64,000 nucleotides of DNA from Peredibacter sp045999315 (GCF_045999315.1 NZ_CP174607.1:2170001-2234000); one strand, 5' to 3'. Positions 25,917-34,800 are shown, numbered from the stretch's first letter. The notes: a model not told the origin generated them from the sequence alone. Numbers and translations: made by a program.

Positions 25917-26135
25917 TCATATCCGATCACTGTATTTATCAGCTTGTCTACTTAAGATGGCAGTTAGAGCATCAAAATAAAACTCTAGTGGGATTGAAGA
26001 TAATTTTTTAACGAATTCATAGAATGAGTTGAATTTCGTCTTCCCCATAAATAGCGATCCAAAGTCAGGAGCTTGTTCCATTAGAATGTTATTTAATTCT
26101 TCGCTCAACAATTTCAATTTTGATTCAGGATTCAT
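25917..26135 (-). CDS. Small hypothetical protein
   Basis: A 72-aa, probably all-helical protein (KLKLLSEELNNILMEQAPDF). It lies 72 bases upstream of the DUF4160-like gene on the same strand and may be its partner. No family recognised, no strong ribosome binding site; could be spurious. Confidence 0.4.
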   Translation of the reverse strand: MNPESKLKLLSEELNNILMEQAPDFGSLFMGKTKFNSFYEFVKKLSSIPLEFYFDALTAILSRQADKYSDRI

Positions 26136-26273
26136 TATTTATTGTTTCTAAGTTGTTCTAATTGACTTTAATAAGTTCTGTTAGTTATAAAACTGCTAAA
26201 GTTTTTTCTAAAGAATTCTTTAGAATTTAGCTTTGGCCTTTACAAATTTGTTCTACGTGATAGATTAATTAAT

Positions 26274-26534
26274 ATGTTTATTGAAAAGTTTCTCATCCCC
26301 ATAGTTGAAACTGAACATTGGTGTGAAATATATGGTCTTAAAGTGAAAGACTCTAGTTGTACTCAGTGTGGATCTAGACTCTCGACCGATACTCCTTTTG
26401 CAACAAAGGAATTTAGAGGGCTTTATTCAAAACCTTGTTCTTGTGGAAATTCAAATACCCCTTTTATCTTTATTGTTAAGGATTCAAAATCTCAAATCCC
26501 CAGCGCCCCACGGTATTTGCAAAGATTTGAGTGA
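26274..26534 (+). CDS. Small zinc-ribbon-like hypothetical protein
   Basis: An 86-aa protein with two Cys pairs spaced as in a zinc ribbon: CTQCGSRL and, about 25 residues later, CSCGN, with HWCEIYGL near the N-terminus. The last 20 codons overlap the convergent gene at 26476 by 59 bases, so one of the two ends may be wrong. No family recognised. Confidence 0.45.
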   Translation: MFIEKFLIPIVETEHWCEIYGLKVKDSSCTQCGSRLSTDTPFATKEFRGLYSKPCSCGNSNTPFIFIVKDSKSQIPSAPRYLQRFE

Positions 26535-27006
26535 ATACCATTTGAGCTAAACCGTTTTGAATATTTCGATGTGTAATGGGCATTCCTGGCGTTGACCTTC
26601 TCAGATAGAATTCATTTTTAGAATACTTCACTCTAATTTTTTGGCGAATAACCTGTTCGCTTCTCATTCTTTTGATTAACCATTTATTGAGGTTCTTTGC
26701 AATTCGATATAGATCTTTGTAATTACCTGTGTGGCTATGAACATGGAAAAGAACGTTGCCTGCATTTAACTCTAATTCATAATGTAATGTTAGATTATTT
26801 GGACCCGCAATGTGACCTTCAATTTTATTATTAGAAGTAAGTTTAGTCATATGCAGGAATCGAAGCGTTCTCTTTTTGTTTTTATACTGAATGTCTCTGA
26901 GGTGCATATTTTGATTTGGATGGTGAACTTCCAAATGGGTCAGTAAATCCTGAAAATCGGATGAACTAGGACTGACATAATTTCTCATTACATTTTGTAG
27001 GCTCAT
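26476..27006 (-). CDS. Hypothetical protein
   Basis: A 176-aa basic protein preceded by AAAAGGGA six bases before the ATG. The middle part is beta-rich and His-containing (NVLFHVHSHTGNYKDLYRIA). No signal peptide, membrane segment or known domain recognised. It is the last gene before the core region resumes with tgt, and it has island-like AT-rich codon use. Confidence 0.55.
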   Translation of the reverse strand: MSLQNVMRNYVSPSSSDFQDLLTHLEVHHPNQNMHLRDIQYKNKKRTLRFLHMTKLTSNNKIEGHIAGPNNLTLHYELELNAGNVLFHVHSHTGNYKDLYRIAKNLNKWLIKRMRSEQVIRQKIRVKYSKNEFYLRRSTPGMPITHRNIQNGLAQMVFTQIFANTVGRWGFEILNP

Positions 27007-27179
27007 ATTATCCCTTTTGAGTGGTGTTGTAGCATTTCGGGAATTTTGTGAGCTTTTTTATATAAGAAAACTTATTTTTGGTTAAAGACCTAAGCCGTAA
27101 GAATTGTTGAGAATGATAAAACCTCAAGGGCATAGTTTTTGTGCTTTGGGACAAAATGAGGCTATGTGTATAAGAAGTT

Positions 27180-29195
27180 TTATCGAAACTGCTCATGTCC
27201 CCGAATCTTCTCTTCAAACTCCTTCTCATCCGATTTACTCAACGTCCTTGCAACCTTTGCATCACTTTTTTCCCATCGTTTTAGCCACTCTTCACCAAGC
27301 AGAGTCATTCCTAGCTTTTTCGCTAGAGTTGCCTCGTTGAAGGCAACCGTCGTTGTGCTCTTTGGGCCGGTCGCTGGTCCGTAGCCAACAGTGAAGCCAA
27401 CTGCGAGGAGTGTGGCCCGAACTGCAGTGGATGCCGAGTAGTTCAGAAGCTGAACTTCATTCCCTCGGCAGTATTCAAAGATTCTGGCGAAGGCTTCCTC
27501 GCTCCAGAGCTCCACATTGGTATGGATAGAGAAAGGGTCATAGAAAATCACGTGAGGTTTTGGTGCTCCCTGGAATGTGTGAGAGAAATCTCCATGAAAG
27601 AGTTCCCACCCAATATTCTCCTTAGGAGAGACCCATTTGTTGTTCTTTAGGAGTTCGTGCGGAGCTGCGTGATGAAGGTGCGGAAAGTGATGTGCGTTTC
27701 TTAAAGCAAGTTTTAGAGGATCGGTATCGTTTTCAAAACTCACTATACGGATCTTACCCTTGAAATCTTTATTTAAAAATTCATGGATGACCGCCATTGA
27801 ATTATGGGCGGCTCCGAGGCCCACGTCCCAAATGACGACTTCATCAAGGTCGTTAAGTCGCTCATCAATTCGAGCGGGTAGCACGTAGAGATTGCGCGCT
27901 TCTTCTTGAGGAGGATTTACAGAATGCATAACTTCGCCGGAACTCTTCTGGCGTATGCTTGAAAATCCTCGACCACCATCATAGACTTCGTAATCTCCGA
28001 GCTGAAGACGTTTATCTTTTTTGTAAGGTTTCTCAGGAGTCATTGGAGTAGGGGGATTTTCTTCATCGCTCATGACAAGTTCTTTTCTCTTACGGTTATA
28101 AAAATCTAGAAAAGTTCCGCCAAGAATATTCATTCTTATCTCACGCATTAAACAGTGATAGAAAGTAATGTTGTGTAGGGTGAGTAGGTGCCAACCGAGA
28201 GGCTCATCAGTTTTCATGAGATGATGAAGATACGCACGAGAGTAGTTGGTGCAGGTCAGGCAATCACAATTCGGATCAAGCTTCTCTTCAGAGAACTTGT
28301 ACACCGAGCGCCTCATCTGGAAATTCCCGAGACTCGTGAAAACAACTCCTCGCTGGGCATATTGGTTCGGGATAATACAGTCGAACATGTCGACCCCGCG
28401 ATGAACTGCTTCGAGGATGTCGATGGGAGTTCCGACTCCCATGAGATAGCGCGGGAGATTTTCTGGAAGCATCTCAGTTGCGATTGCTGTGAAGTCTTCT
28501 CGTTCGGATTTCGTCTCCCCGACAGCTAGACCGCCAATCGCAAGTCCGTCAAAGCCTTCACCATTAACTCTAAGATTTGTCAGGACATCAGCGCTTTGCT
28601 TACGGAGATCTTCGTGACAGGCACCCTGAACAATCCCAAACATGCTTTGTCGAGAATCACCACGGGCCTCGAGACTTCTCTTTGCCCACCGGTGAGTTAG
28701 TTCCATCGCGGCTTTTGCATCTTTGTGGCTGGCATTGGATTCGATACACTGATCGAGTACCATCATGATGTCACTGTTGATTGCCTTTTGCATGTCGATC
28801 GAGAGTTCAGGTGTGAGCAGGATCGGCCGATTATCGACATAGCTCAGAAAGCGCGCCCCTTTTTCATTCATCTCGCGAGAATGGGAGAGCGAAAAAATTT
28901 GAAAACCACCGGAGTCCGTGAGAACGGGACGATCCCAGTTCATGAACTTGTGGATGCCACCGAACTTCCTCATTACTTCCGCGCCTGGGCGAAGGAGGAG
29001 GTGGTATGTGTTAGCTAGGAGAACGTTAGATCCGGCAACTTTAAGTGATTCGACGGTCTGGTTTTTCACGGTGGCCTGGGTACCGACCGGCATAAAGATC
29101 GGCGTCTGCACCTCTCCGTGAAGAGTTGTGAATGTTGCCGCTCGCGCGCGCGATCCTGATGCTTTGGCCTCAAGCTTAAAATTCAATCGACTCAT
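27180..29195 (-). CDS. tgt: Fusion of tRNA-guanine transglycosylase with an MnmC-like methyltransferase domain
   Basis: A 671-aa protein, nearly twice the usual Tgt length. Residues 1-375 are Tgt: FMPVGTQATVKNQ, LANTYHLLLRPG, LTDSGGFQIFSLS, the nucleophile region DMFDCIIP and the zinc site CDCLTCTNYSRAYLHHL. Residues about 385-410 are a linker rich in Pro and Lys. Residues about 415-640 resemble the methyltransferase domain of MnmC: IWDVGLGAAHNSMAV and FYDPFSIHTNVELWSEEAF. Tgt inserts a queuosine precursor at G34; MnmC-type domains complete mnm5 modification at U34. The TAATG junction shows coupling with truA. In Tgt the motif usually read PTRNAR or similar is PNQYAQ here. Activity of the C-terminal domain is inference. 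Confidence 0.88.
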   Translation of the reverse strand: MSRLNFKLEAKASGSRARAATFTTLHGEVQTPIFMPVGTQATVKNQTVESLKVAGSNVLLANTYHLLLRPGAEVMRKFGGIHKFMNWDRPVLTDSGGFQIFSLSHSREMNEKGARFLSYVDNRPILLTPELSIDMQKAINSDIMMVLDQCIESNASHKDAKAAMELTHRWAKRSLEARGDSRQSMFGIVQGACHEDLRKQSADVLTNLRVNGEGFDGLAIGGLAVGETKSEREDFTAIATEMLPENLPRYLMGVGTPIDILEAVHRGVDMFDCIIPNQYAQRGVVFTSLGNFQMRRSVYKFSEEKLDPNCDCLTCTNYSRAYLHHLMKTDEPLGWHLLTLHNITFYHCLMREIRMNILGGTFLDFYNRKRKELVMSDEENPPTPMTPEKPYKKDKRLQLGDYEVYDGGRGFSSIRQKSSGEVMHSVNPPQEEARNLYVLPARIDERLNDLDEVVIWDVGLGAAHNSMAVIHEFLNKDFKGKIRIVSFENDTDPLKLALRNAHHFPHLHHAAPHELLKNNKWVSPKENIGWELFHGDFSHTFQGAPKPHVIFYDPFSIHTNVELWSEEAFARIFEYCRGNEVQLLNYSASTAVRATLLAVGFTVGYGPATGPKSTTTVAFNEATLAKKLGMTLLGEEWLKRWEKSDAKVARTLSKSDEKEFEEKIRGHEQFR

Positions 29196-29977
29196 TATTC
29201 GTAACTCACTTTTAAAAGATAAAGTCCTCGCGGATCGGCTTTTTTCCAGGGCCGCTGCTCTTTCTGCTCTCCATGAAGAAGCCCTGAGAAGTCTTCTACC
29301 GTGAGCCTGCCGTTTCCGACCATCCAGAGGGCGCCTACAAGGTGGCGGACCATGTGTTTCAAGAACCCCTTGCCGACGATGCGGAATTGCCAGCAGCTAG
29401 TGATTTGTCCGGCGGTAAATAGGGTGTCCTGGAACAGTTCACGAGGATCGATCAGTGCGAGGTCGCACTCCAAGATATCCCGAATTGTTGTGTTAGAGAT
29501 TCCGCCAATCGACCAGAAGTTTCGAAAGTCGTTTCTTCCTCTAAGCATGTCGATGCAGGTCTGCATGTGATCGATGTTTAGAGGATATGGGGTCTGTGCG
29601 ATATAGCGCTGATCTTGGCCTGAAACTCCAGGCGTATTCGTGAAGAGGTAACGATACTCTTTCGAGGTTTGATCGACAGACGGGATGAAGTCTCCCGCGC
29701 ATGGAGAGATAGCGAGACATCGGATGTGCGATGGTAGAGCTGCATTCAATCGTGCAGGATCAAGCGGTGATGGATCTTCGGTCGAAATCTTGACCACCTG
29801 ACCGAAGGCGTGAACACCCTTGTCTGTGCGAGAGGCTGACCTGGTTGTGACTTTCGCCTGGAGGATCTGCTCTAAAGCGAGATTAAGGTCACCCTGGATT
29901 GTGGGCATGCCTTCCTGCCATTGGAAGCCTATGCGGTCGGTTCCGTCGTATTGAATTATGGCCTTGTAGTAGTTCAT
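29195..29977 (-). CDS. truA: tRNA pseudouridine(38-40) synthase TruA
   Basis: A 260-aa protein from ATG 29977, where MNYYKAIIQYDGTDRIGFQ matches usual TruA starts; an in-frame ATG at 30013 adds 12 residues and neither start has a good ribosome binding site. The catalytic Asp lies in SASRTDKGVHAFGQ, and the C-terminal FRIVGKGFLKHMVRHLVG is a family hallmark. It converts uridines 38-40 of tRNA anticodon stems to pseudouridine. Its stop overlaps the tgt start (TAATG), forming a tRNA-anticodon-modification operon. Confidence 0.92.
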   Translation of the reverse strand: MNYYKAIIQYDGTDRIGFQWQEGMPTIQGDLNLALEQILQAKVTTRSASRTDKGVHAFGQVVKISTEDPSPLDPARLNAALPSHIRCLAISPCAGDFIPSVDQTSKEYRYLFTNTPGVSGQDQRYIAQTPYPLNIDHMQTCIDMLRGRNDFRNFWSIGGISNTTIRDILECDLALIDPRELFQDTLFTAGQITSCWQFRIVGKGFLKHMVRHLVGALWMVGNGRLTVEDFSGLLHGEQKEQRPWKKADPRGLYLLKVSYE

Positions 29978-30203
29978 GGCAATATCATGACTTAAGAATT
30001 TCGAGTAGGCCATGTCCCAGAGCTTTTTTCATAACCCAATTGGACTCCTATACATCACATAAATTGCTCTTTTTGAGAAATCTTTGGCCAAGTATTAAGA
30101 TGTAAAGCCGAATAGTGGTCATATCAAAATTAGAATAATGTCATTTAACTTTCCAAAGATGATAACTGGATCAAAGAATTATAAATATTAAAGGTGGTCT
30201 TTT

Positions 30204-30941
30204 GTGAATTGCCATGCCTGCCATAGCGGCATCAGTCTTAATGCTAAATTCTGCCAAAATTGTGGAGTACAAATTCAGGAAGTGAGTGTGAATCACAATA
30301 CTCATATTGAAGGACAGGACTTGAATCCGAGGAAAGGTTCTTGGATCTATTGGATTCTCGGAGTTCTTGTATTTCTAATATTATTAAACGGGTTAATTGG
30401 TCACGATGGACATAGAGGTGTAGCTTCAAAGGCCCCTGTGGAGGTCAAGACGATCCTCCCTCCTAAACCCGCTCTAACTGAGGCTGAGAAAGTTTCAATT
30501 TTAAAGAGATTCAGCAAAAGTCGAGACAAGATGGAAGGAATAACTTGGTATGAATCAAAAAGAGACAAGGAAACCTACGATTCCAGGATGATGCTCTACA
30601 TGGGATCAACTACGGATTCTTACTGGTTGAGAATGAAAATTCGTTATTATGGTGATGATTGGCTCTTTTTAGAAGGAGTTAAGTTTCTTATAGATGGTAC
30701 GGTAATAGATTATCCCTTCAATAAATATGAAGTCAAAAGAGATAATTCAAGTGGAAGTGTTTGGGAATGGATAGATGTGAAAGTAAATGAAAATGAAATG
30801 GGATTATTAACTCTTTTGGCAAATGGAAATTCTACAGAAATGCGTTTCATAGGAAGTCAGTATCGACGAGATAGAAAGATAACAAAAGCTGAGCGTCAGG
30901 CAATCAAGGATATGCTTTCTGCATTCGAGAAATTGAAATAA
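30204..30941 (+). CDS. Zinc-ribbon membrane protein of unknown function
   Basis: A 245-aa protein starting at GTG after AGGTGG. Residues 1-22 form a zinc ribbon (CHACHSGISLNAKFCQNCG). A single membrane segment lies at about residues 48-66 (WIYWILGVLVFLILLNGLIG). The C-terminal 170 residues are a soluble domain with many Tyr, Trp and Asp, probably outside the cytoplasm. This layout is common in bacterial proteins of unknown role. Confidence 0.7.
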   Translation: MNCHACHSGISLNAKFCQNCGVQIQEVSVNHNTHIEGQDLNPRKGSWIYWILGVLVFLILLNGLIGHDGHRGVASKAPVEVKTILPPKPALTEAEKVSILKRFSKSRDKMEGITWYESKRDKETYDSRMMLYMGSTTDSYWLRMKIRYYGDDWLFLEGVKFLIDGTVIDYPFNKYEVKRDNSSGSVWEWIDVKVNENEMGLLTLLANGNSTEMRFIGSQYRRDRKITKAERQAIKDMLSAFEKLK

Positions 30942-30994
30942 TTCTTTCCATTGTTACAAATGAAGATAGAACAACATTTTGAAAAGAAGTTTTT

Positions 30995-31264
30995 ATGAAA
31001 TTAATTTTTACGGCCCTTGTAACATTGTTTTCAGTGTCAACGTTTGCGAAGGATGGGAGGTTTATTGTTATTTTTCATCCTTCAATAAGGGCCGACTCAG
31101 TATTATTGGATACCCAAACTGGAAGAATATGGAAGGATACATGTTATAAGCAGAACGAAGAAGGACATTGCACAATCTCTGCATTTACTGAGCAACCTAT
31201 AATAGGAATTTCGACTTCTGAAAAAGATTTTAAGAAGTATATTGAGAACTCGGAGAAAAAATAA
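30995..31264 (+). CDS. Small exported protein
   Basis: An 89-aa protein with a clear signal peptide (MKLIFTALVTLFSVSTFAKD) and a mature part with one Cys pair (CYKQNEEGHC) likely forming a disulfide. The FHPSIRADSVLLDTQTGRIW segment resembles short beta-propeller-like or WG-type repeats, but no family is assigned. Probably co-transcribed with the zinc-ribbon membrane protein upstream and ended by the terminator at 31272. Confidence 0.55.
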   Translation: MKLIFTALVTLFSVSTFAKDGRFIVIFHPSIRADSVLLDTQTGRIWKDTCYKQNEEGHCTISAFTEQPIIGISTSEKDFKKYIENSEKK

Positions 31265-31271
31265 ATACAAT

Positions 31272-31311
31272 AATGGTGAGGATATTTAATATCCCCACCA
31301 TTAACTTTTTT
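31272..31311. terminator. Bidirectional terminator
   Basis: AATGGTGAGGATATT and AATATCCCCACCATT form a stem of about 13 pairs with one mismatch and a two-base loop. A T-run follows on the plus strand, and the sequence lies between two convergent genes, so it may serve both. Confidence 0.8.
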
Positions 31312-31573
31312 ACCAGCCAGTTTTGGATGGACGTCTTCTCGTTCCTGAACCGTAATTATAGTTTGTCTCATAGTCCCTAGGCTTATTTCCATAAGAACCT
31401 GTGTATGGATTTATATTACCACGAGTCGAGTAATTATCATTTCGGGTATTATTTGATTCTGTTTTATAGTGCCCCTGTACATAAGTACCGTCTCGCCTCT
31501 GGTATCCATTAACCCAATTGTCAGCTATCGCCGAGAATGAGATTAAAAGCATTGCTACTGTAATTGTCTTCAT
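31310..31573 (-). CDS. Small exported protein with YxRxDGTYVxGHxRT motif
   Basis: An 87-aa protein with signal peptide (residues 1-17, FSAIADN). The mature part NWVNGYQRRDGTYVQGHYKT and the following NINPYTGSYGNKP match a widespread family of small secreted proteins of unknown function in Proteobacteria. The rest is rich in Asn, Tyr, Gly and Arg. AGGGAGG precedes the ATG. Confidence 0.7.
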   Translation of the reverse strand: MKTITVAMLLISFSAIADNWVNGYQRRDGTYVQGHYKTESNNTRNDNYSTRGNINPYTGSYGNKPRDYETNYNYGSGTRRRPSKTGW

Positions 31574-31792
31574 AGTCCTCCCTTGATACTTCAGACAGCT
31601 GTTACGACCTTGTTTGAAATAAGATTGAAATAATATTTCTTAATTTAAATATTTGAAGTCTAACTGGCTTATTAAAGGAGGTTTTAAGAATTCTTAAGCA
31701 AATTGAGAAAAGCTTTAAACTGAGGATCCAGCACACTTTTCCTGAAATATTACTTCAAGAAATGTCTGATGAAGCCACGATTAGAGAATCAT

Positions 31793-32116
31793 TCAATTTG
31801 TGTAGGACTGGCCAGAAGTTGATATTAGATAAAGCGATTCACTATAAGGTAGACGTAAGAGAACAGTAGAGTTTTTTCCCACGGCTGCTAATGCCATTCC
31901 TCGGCATAATAGATTCACATTTCCCTGAATCCTCACGCACATCGAATCCGGGCTGTCTATAAACTCTGAATTATTCAATCTGAGGATTAAAACAGTGGCC
32001 CCCTCTGGTACAGCACCGATAGGAGGAACAACAAAGAATGTTAGCTGAGTAAAAGCGATAAGGAAAAAACTTAAAATAATGCTAGTAAAAACTATTTGTT
32101 TTCTAGTTAATTTCAC
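31793..32116 (-). CDS. Single-pass membrane protein of unknown function
   Basis: Start chosen at GTG 32116 behind AGGAG, giving 107 aa: a basic N-terminus, one membrane segment (IVFTSIILSFFLIAFTQLTFFVV) and a soluble C-terminal domain with two Cys. A longer frame to 32260 would overlap the upstream gene and lacks such a site. No family recognised. Its 3' end overlaps a short open frame on the other strand. Confidence 0.5.
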   Translation of the reverse strand: MKLTRKQIVFTSIILSFFLIAFTQLTFFVVPPIGAVPEGATVLILRLNNSEFIDSPDSMCVRIQGNVNLLCRGMALAAVGKNSTVLLRLPYSESLYLISTSGQSYTN

Positions 32117-32222
32117 CCGATGTTCTCCTGATTTTAATCCCGTCTTCTTGATGGACCACTCGACCAATAATTCTTTTTTTCTGATATCCCCCTTCCGAAA
32201 AAAGAGAAAGGGGGATAAATTC

Positions 32223-32636
32223 TTATGCCGCTTTTGATGTTTGAATGTTTTCTGATACACAAATGTTGTGCTTTATTTCTTCAATAAATGCATTTACTGC
32301 TTGAATTTCTTCTTTCGTCGTCGAGACCTGAACTGAAAACTTTGTTTGGCTCGAGGTGATATTAAACCAGGTAGTTTTGGTCATGAAGTAGATACAAATT
32401 AAACCAGTTGCCACGAAGCCCATAAGCATCATTCCCTGAAAACTTTGTGCAAACGCCATAATAAGGGCACATGCCAAAAAGAAAAAACCAGCATAAAGCC
32501 ATCTTTTATTTTCAGTGCTTACAATTCCGAATGAATCGACTTGGCATAGAGGGATATAGTTAATTACCTTGTTGCCATTAAAATTTAGCTCTTGTTTGAT
32601 GAAGCCTTTTTCCAAAGAAATGTTTTTCCAGTTCAA
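32223..32636 (-). CDS. Two-segment membrane protein of unknown function
   Basis: A 137-aa protein with two membrane segments (about residues 46-62 and 68-86) between an N-terminal beta-rich part and a C-terminal part (FNITSSQTKFSVQVSTTKEE). The arrangement recalls membrane PH-like domain proteins. An inverted repeat (ATCCCCCTT...AAAGGGGGAT, 32187-32215) lies just after its stop. It may form an operon with the next gene. Confidence 0.55.
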   Translation of the reverse strand: MNWKNISLEKGFIKQELNFNGNKVINYIPLCQVDSFGIVSTENKRWLYAGFFFLACALIMAFAQSFQGMMLMGFVATGLICIYFMTKTTWFNITSSQTKFSVQVSTTKEEIQAVNAFIEEIKHNICVSENIQTSKAA

Positions 32637-32892
32637 GTTTAACCCTTTTGAAAGTTTTGACGATAATTCGCATTTCGGATTCGGGATTCTATAGTTTACT
32701 TAAGATTTCTTAATTCAATTGATATACACGTGATAGAGCAATGGATGCCTGTCATTTATTGAACTCTATAATCCTTTAGTATTCCGAGGAGTCAGGAAAA
32801 TGGAATCGTAGGTAACATTATTGTAGTTAAGAGAGAGAAAGGCATTTGGATAAAGGATTCAGCAATAATATCAAACCGAGCAGCATAAAATA

Positions 32893-33192
32893 ATGGGTAC
32901 AAAACTTTCACCTAAGGATTTAGCGCTCTACAACTATGTAGATGAAGTCCTATACAATAAATGGGACCCCATTGGCGTTTGTTTTGACCCTGCTGCTCGA
33001 ACAGAATATCGAGCTTATTTGCCAGAAGTGTTCTCTCTGCTTAAACAGTCTAAGACTGCAGATGAGATTGCAGATTTTTTAGTAGATATTCAGGATGATC
33101 GAATGGGCCTTCCCGTCTCCCGTCAAGGCAGGAAGAAGATTATTGAAATTGCCCAGATGCTTATTGACTATAAAGCTAACCTTGGCGTTTGA
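32893..33192 (+). CDS. Conserved hypothetical protein
   Basis: A 99-aa, mostly helical protein. It contains YNYVDEVLYNKWDPIGV and AARTEYRAYLPEVFSLLKQ, a pattern seen in small proteins of unknown function that often occur in toxin or immunity neighbourhoods. Length fits that group. No membrane segment or catalytic motif. The 256 bases upstream show no gene. Its function is not known. Confidence 0.6.
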   Translation: MGTKLSPKDLALYNYVDEVLYNKWDPIGVCFDPAARTEYRAYLPEVFSLLKQSKTADEIADFLVDIQDDRMGLPVSRQGRKKIIEIAQMLIDYKANLGV

Positions 33193-33257
33193 AATCCGCA
33201 CCATACCTTGTCTTGACCTGACTTCCTCTATGATCCTTTCCTCATGAAGGAGACCCC

Positions 33258-33956
33258 ATGAACTACCTTTTGCCTCTGCTTTTGCTCCTAGCACTAACCG
33301 GCTGCTCAACCACCAAGAAAGAAGACAAACTTAAAAACGAAATCACCCAAAGACTCTTCGATCTGTGGGACAAAACCATTGGCGACTCTGTCTCCGATTC
33401 CAAAACGGCCTCAATCGCCAACAAGAAAGTCGAACTCAAAAGACCCTTCGAGCTCGCGATCTATTTCAAACAGCCTGACAAAAAAGAAGACTGGCGCTGG
33501 ACTAGGGAAGACAAAGTATTTCTCCAGAACAAGCTCGACGATAATAAGAATATCGTAAAGCGCTCCTTCGAACTCATCAACACCGCCGGCACTGAAGACA
33601 TTAAGGCTTTGCGAACAATGGCCGCTCAACAAGGAGCTGATGCTCTATTAATCGTGCAAGGTAAAGCCGAAGTGGAAAGTAATCTCAATGCCGCTGGATT
33701 ATCATATGTGGTTCTTGTTCCTACGCTCTTTGCCAATGGAAATACCGTCACTAGTGCTTTTGTCACTCAGGCTGTACTATGGGATGTACGAGATTCCGTC
33801 GTTCACTTAGGTTCTGAAACCGAAGGTGAGTGGAAGATGAAGCGTCCGCTCTTCTTTAAACAAGAGGAAAGGGCGATTAATAAAGCAAAAGAAGAATCAC
33901 TTCTTCATTTAGAAGAGCAGTTAACTAAACAAGCAACTGAACGCTGGAAAGGATAA
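33258..33956 (+). CDS. Lipoprotein of unknown function
   Basis: A 232-aa protein with a lipobox (LALTGC, Cys at residue 15), preceded by AAGGAG. The mature domain has alternating helix and strand (MAAQQGADALLIVQGKAEVE) resembling the fold of lipoproteins that bind the outer envelope or nucleotides, but no family is assigned. The next gene, a PhnB-like protein, starts after 5 bases. Confidence 0.65.
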   Translation: MNYLLPLLLLLALTGCSTTKKEDKLKNEITQRLFDLWDKTIGDSVSDSKTASIANKKVELKRPFELAIYFKQPDKKEDWRWTREDKVFLQNKLDDNKNIVKRSFELINTAGTEDIKALRTMAAQQGADALLIVQGKAEVESNLNAAGLSYVVLVPTLFANGNTVTSAFVTQAVLWDVRDSVVHLGSETEGEWKMKRPLFFKQEERAINKAKEESLLHLEEQLTKQATERWKG

Positions 33957-33961
33957 CCAAT

Positions 33962-34441
33962 ATGCAATCCCCAAAGAATTTAATCTGCCTCATGTACGAT
34001 AAAGATGCTGAACAAGCGGCACGTTTTTACGCGGAAATTTTCCCTAATAGCTCCGTCGGCGCAGTTCATCGCGCTCCAACTGACTATCCATCAGGCAAAG
34101 CAGGGGACGTACTGACTGTGGAGTTCACCGTTCTAGGCATCCCATGCGTAGGTGTAAATGGCGGAACCTACTTCAAGCACTCTGAGGCTTTTTCCTTTCA
34201 AATCGCGACCGATAATCAGGAAGAAACAGACAAATACTGGAATGCCATTGTGAAAAATGGTGGTCAAGAAAGTCAGTGCGGCTGGTGCAAAGACCGTTGG
34301 GGAATTTCGTGGCAAATCACTCCGCGTACACTAACAGAGGCCATGGCTCGTGGTGGGGATGAGGCCAAACGTGCCTTCACCGCCATGATGAACATGAAAA
34401 AGATTGATGTGGCCGCGATCGATGCCGCTAGACGTGGGTGA
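33962..34441 (+). CDS. PhnB-like VOC superfamily protein
   Basis: A 159-aa protein of the glyoxalase/VOC fold, PhnB (3-demethylubiquinone-9 3-methyltransferase-like) subgroup. Motifs: NLICLMYDKDAEQAARFYAE, FSFQIATDNQEETDKYW and CGWCKDRWGISWQITP. Such proteins bind small molecules and sometimes metals; the activity of this one is unknown. Cytoplasmic. Convergent with the DUF6172-like gene with no gap. Confidence 0.85.
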   Translation: MQSPKNLICLMYDKDAEQAARFYAEIFPNSSVGAVHRAPTDYPSGKAGDVLTVEFTVLGIPCVGVNGGTYFKHSEAFSFQIATDNQEETDKYWNAIVKNGGQESQCGWCKDRWGISWQITPRTLTEAMARGGDEAKRAFTAMMNMKKIDVAAIDAARRG

Positions 34442-34738
34442 TTAAACCGGCTTCTTAGTTCTGTATCCAGGTTTCGCAAGAATCTCGATATAGAAGTGAT
34501 CAGCACCTTCGGTCACCACGCCATCAATACACTTATTGATTTCTGATACGTGAATGATAAGTGATGTATGGCTTTCTTTTCCAAATCTGCAGTCAAAATC
34601 CCAAAAATCAGACCCTTCTTTAAGGGTCTTTCTTCTTTCACGGGCGATGTATTTGCTGATCTCGTATTTTACAAAATCAACTTGGCGTGCAGGGGCTTTC
34701 TTTGGGTCAGTAAGTTTAAATGTCTTTTTCATAGTCAT
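34442..34738 (-). CDS. DUF6172-like small protein
   Basis: A 98-aa protein beginning MTMKKTFKLTDPKKAPARQV and containing ERRKTLKEGSDFWDFDCRFG, a conserved pattern of a small family of unknown function (DUF6172). A second ATG two codons later is an equally good start. Cytoplasmic, basic. Possibly RNA- or ribosome-related given its charge, but this is a guess. Confidence 0.65.
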   Translation of the reverse strand: MTMKKTFKLTDPKKAPARQVDFVKYEISKYIARERRKTLKEGSDFWDFDCRFGKESHTSLIIHVSEINKCIDGVVTEGADHFYIEILAKPGYRTKKPV

Positions 34739-34800
34739 TTCTTAGCTCTTTTAGGCCTATTCTGGCTATCTTTTCCTCACAAAGCTTCGTATAAACCAGC

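Noticed and set aside
16000..27100. Direct repeats marking both island ends
   Set aside because: The tRNA-like 3' sequence and the ssrA 3' end were looked for near 27000 and not found, and no integrase gene is present, so the right border is undefined.
32185..32216. Hairpin ATCCCCCTT...AAAGGGGGAT as terminator
   Set aside because: No T-run follows on the minus strand where the neighbouring gene ends; kept only as an inverted repeat.
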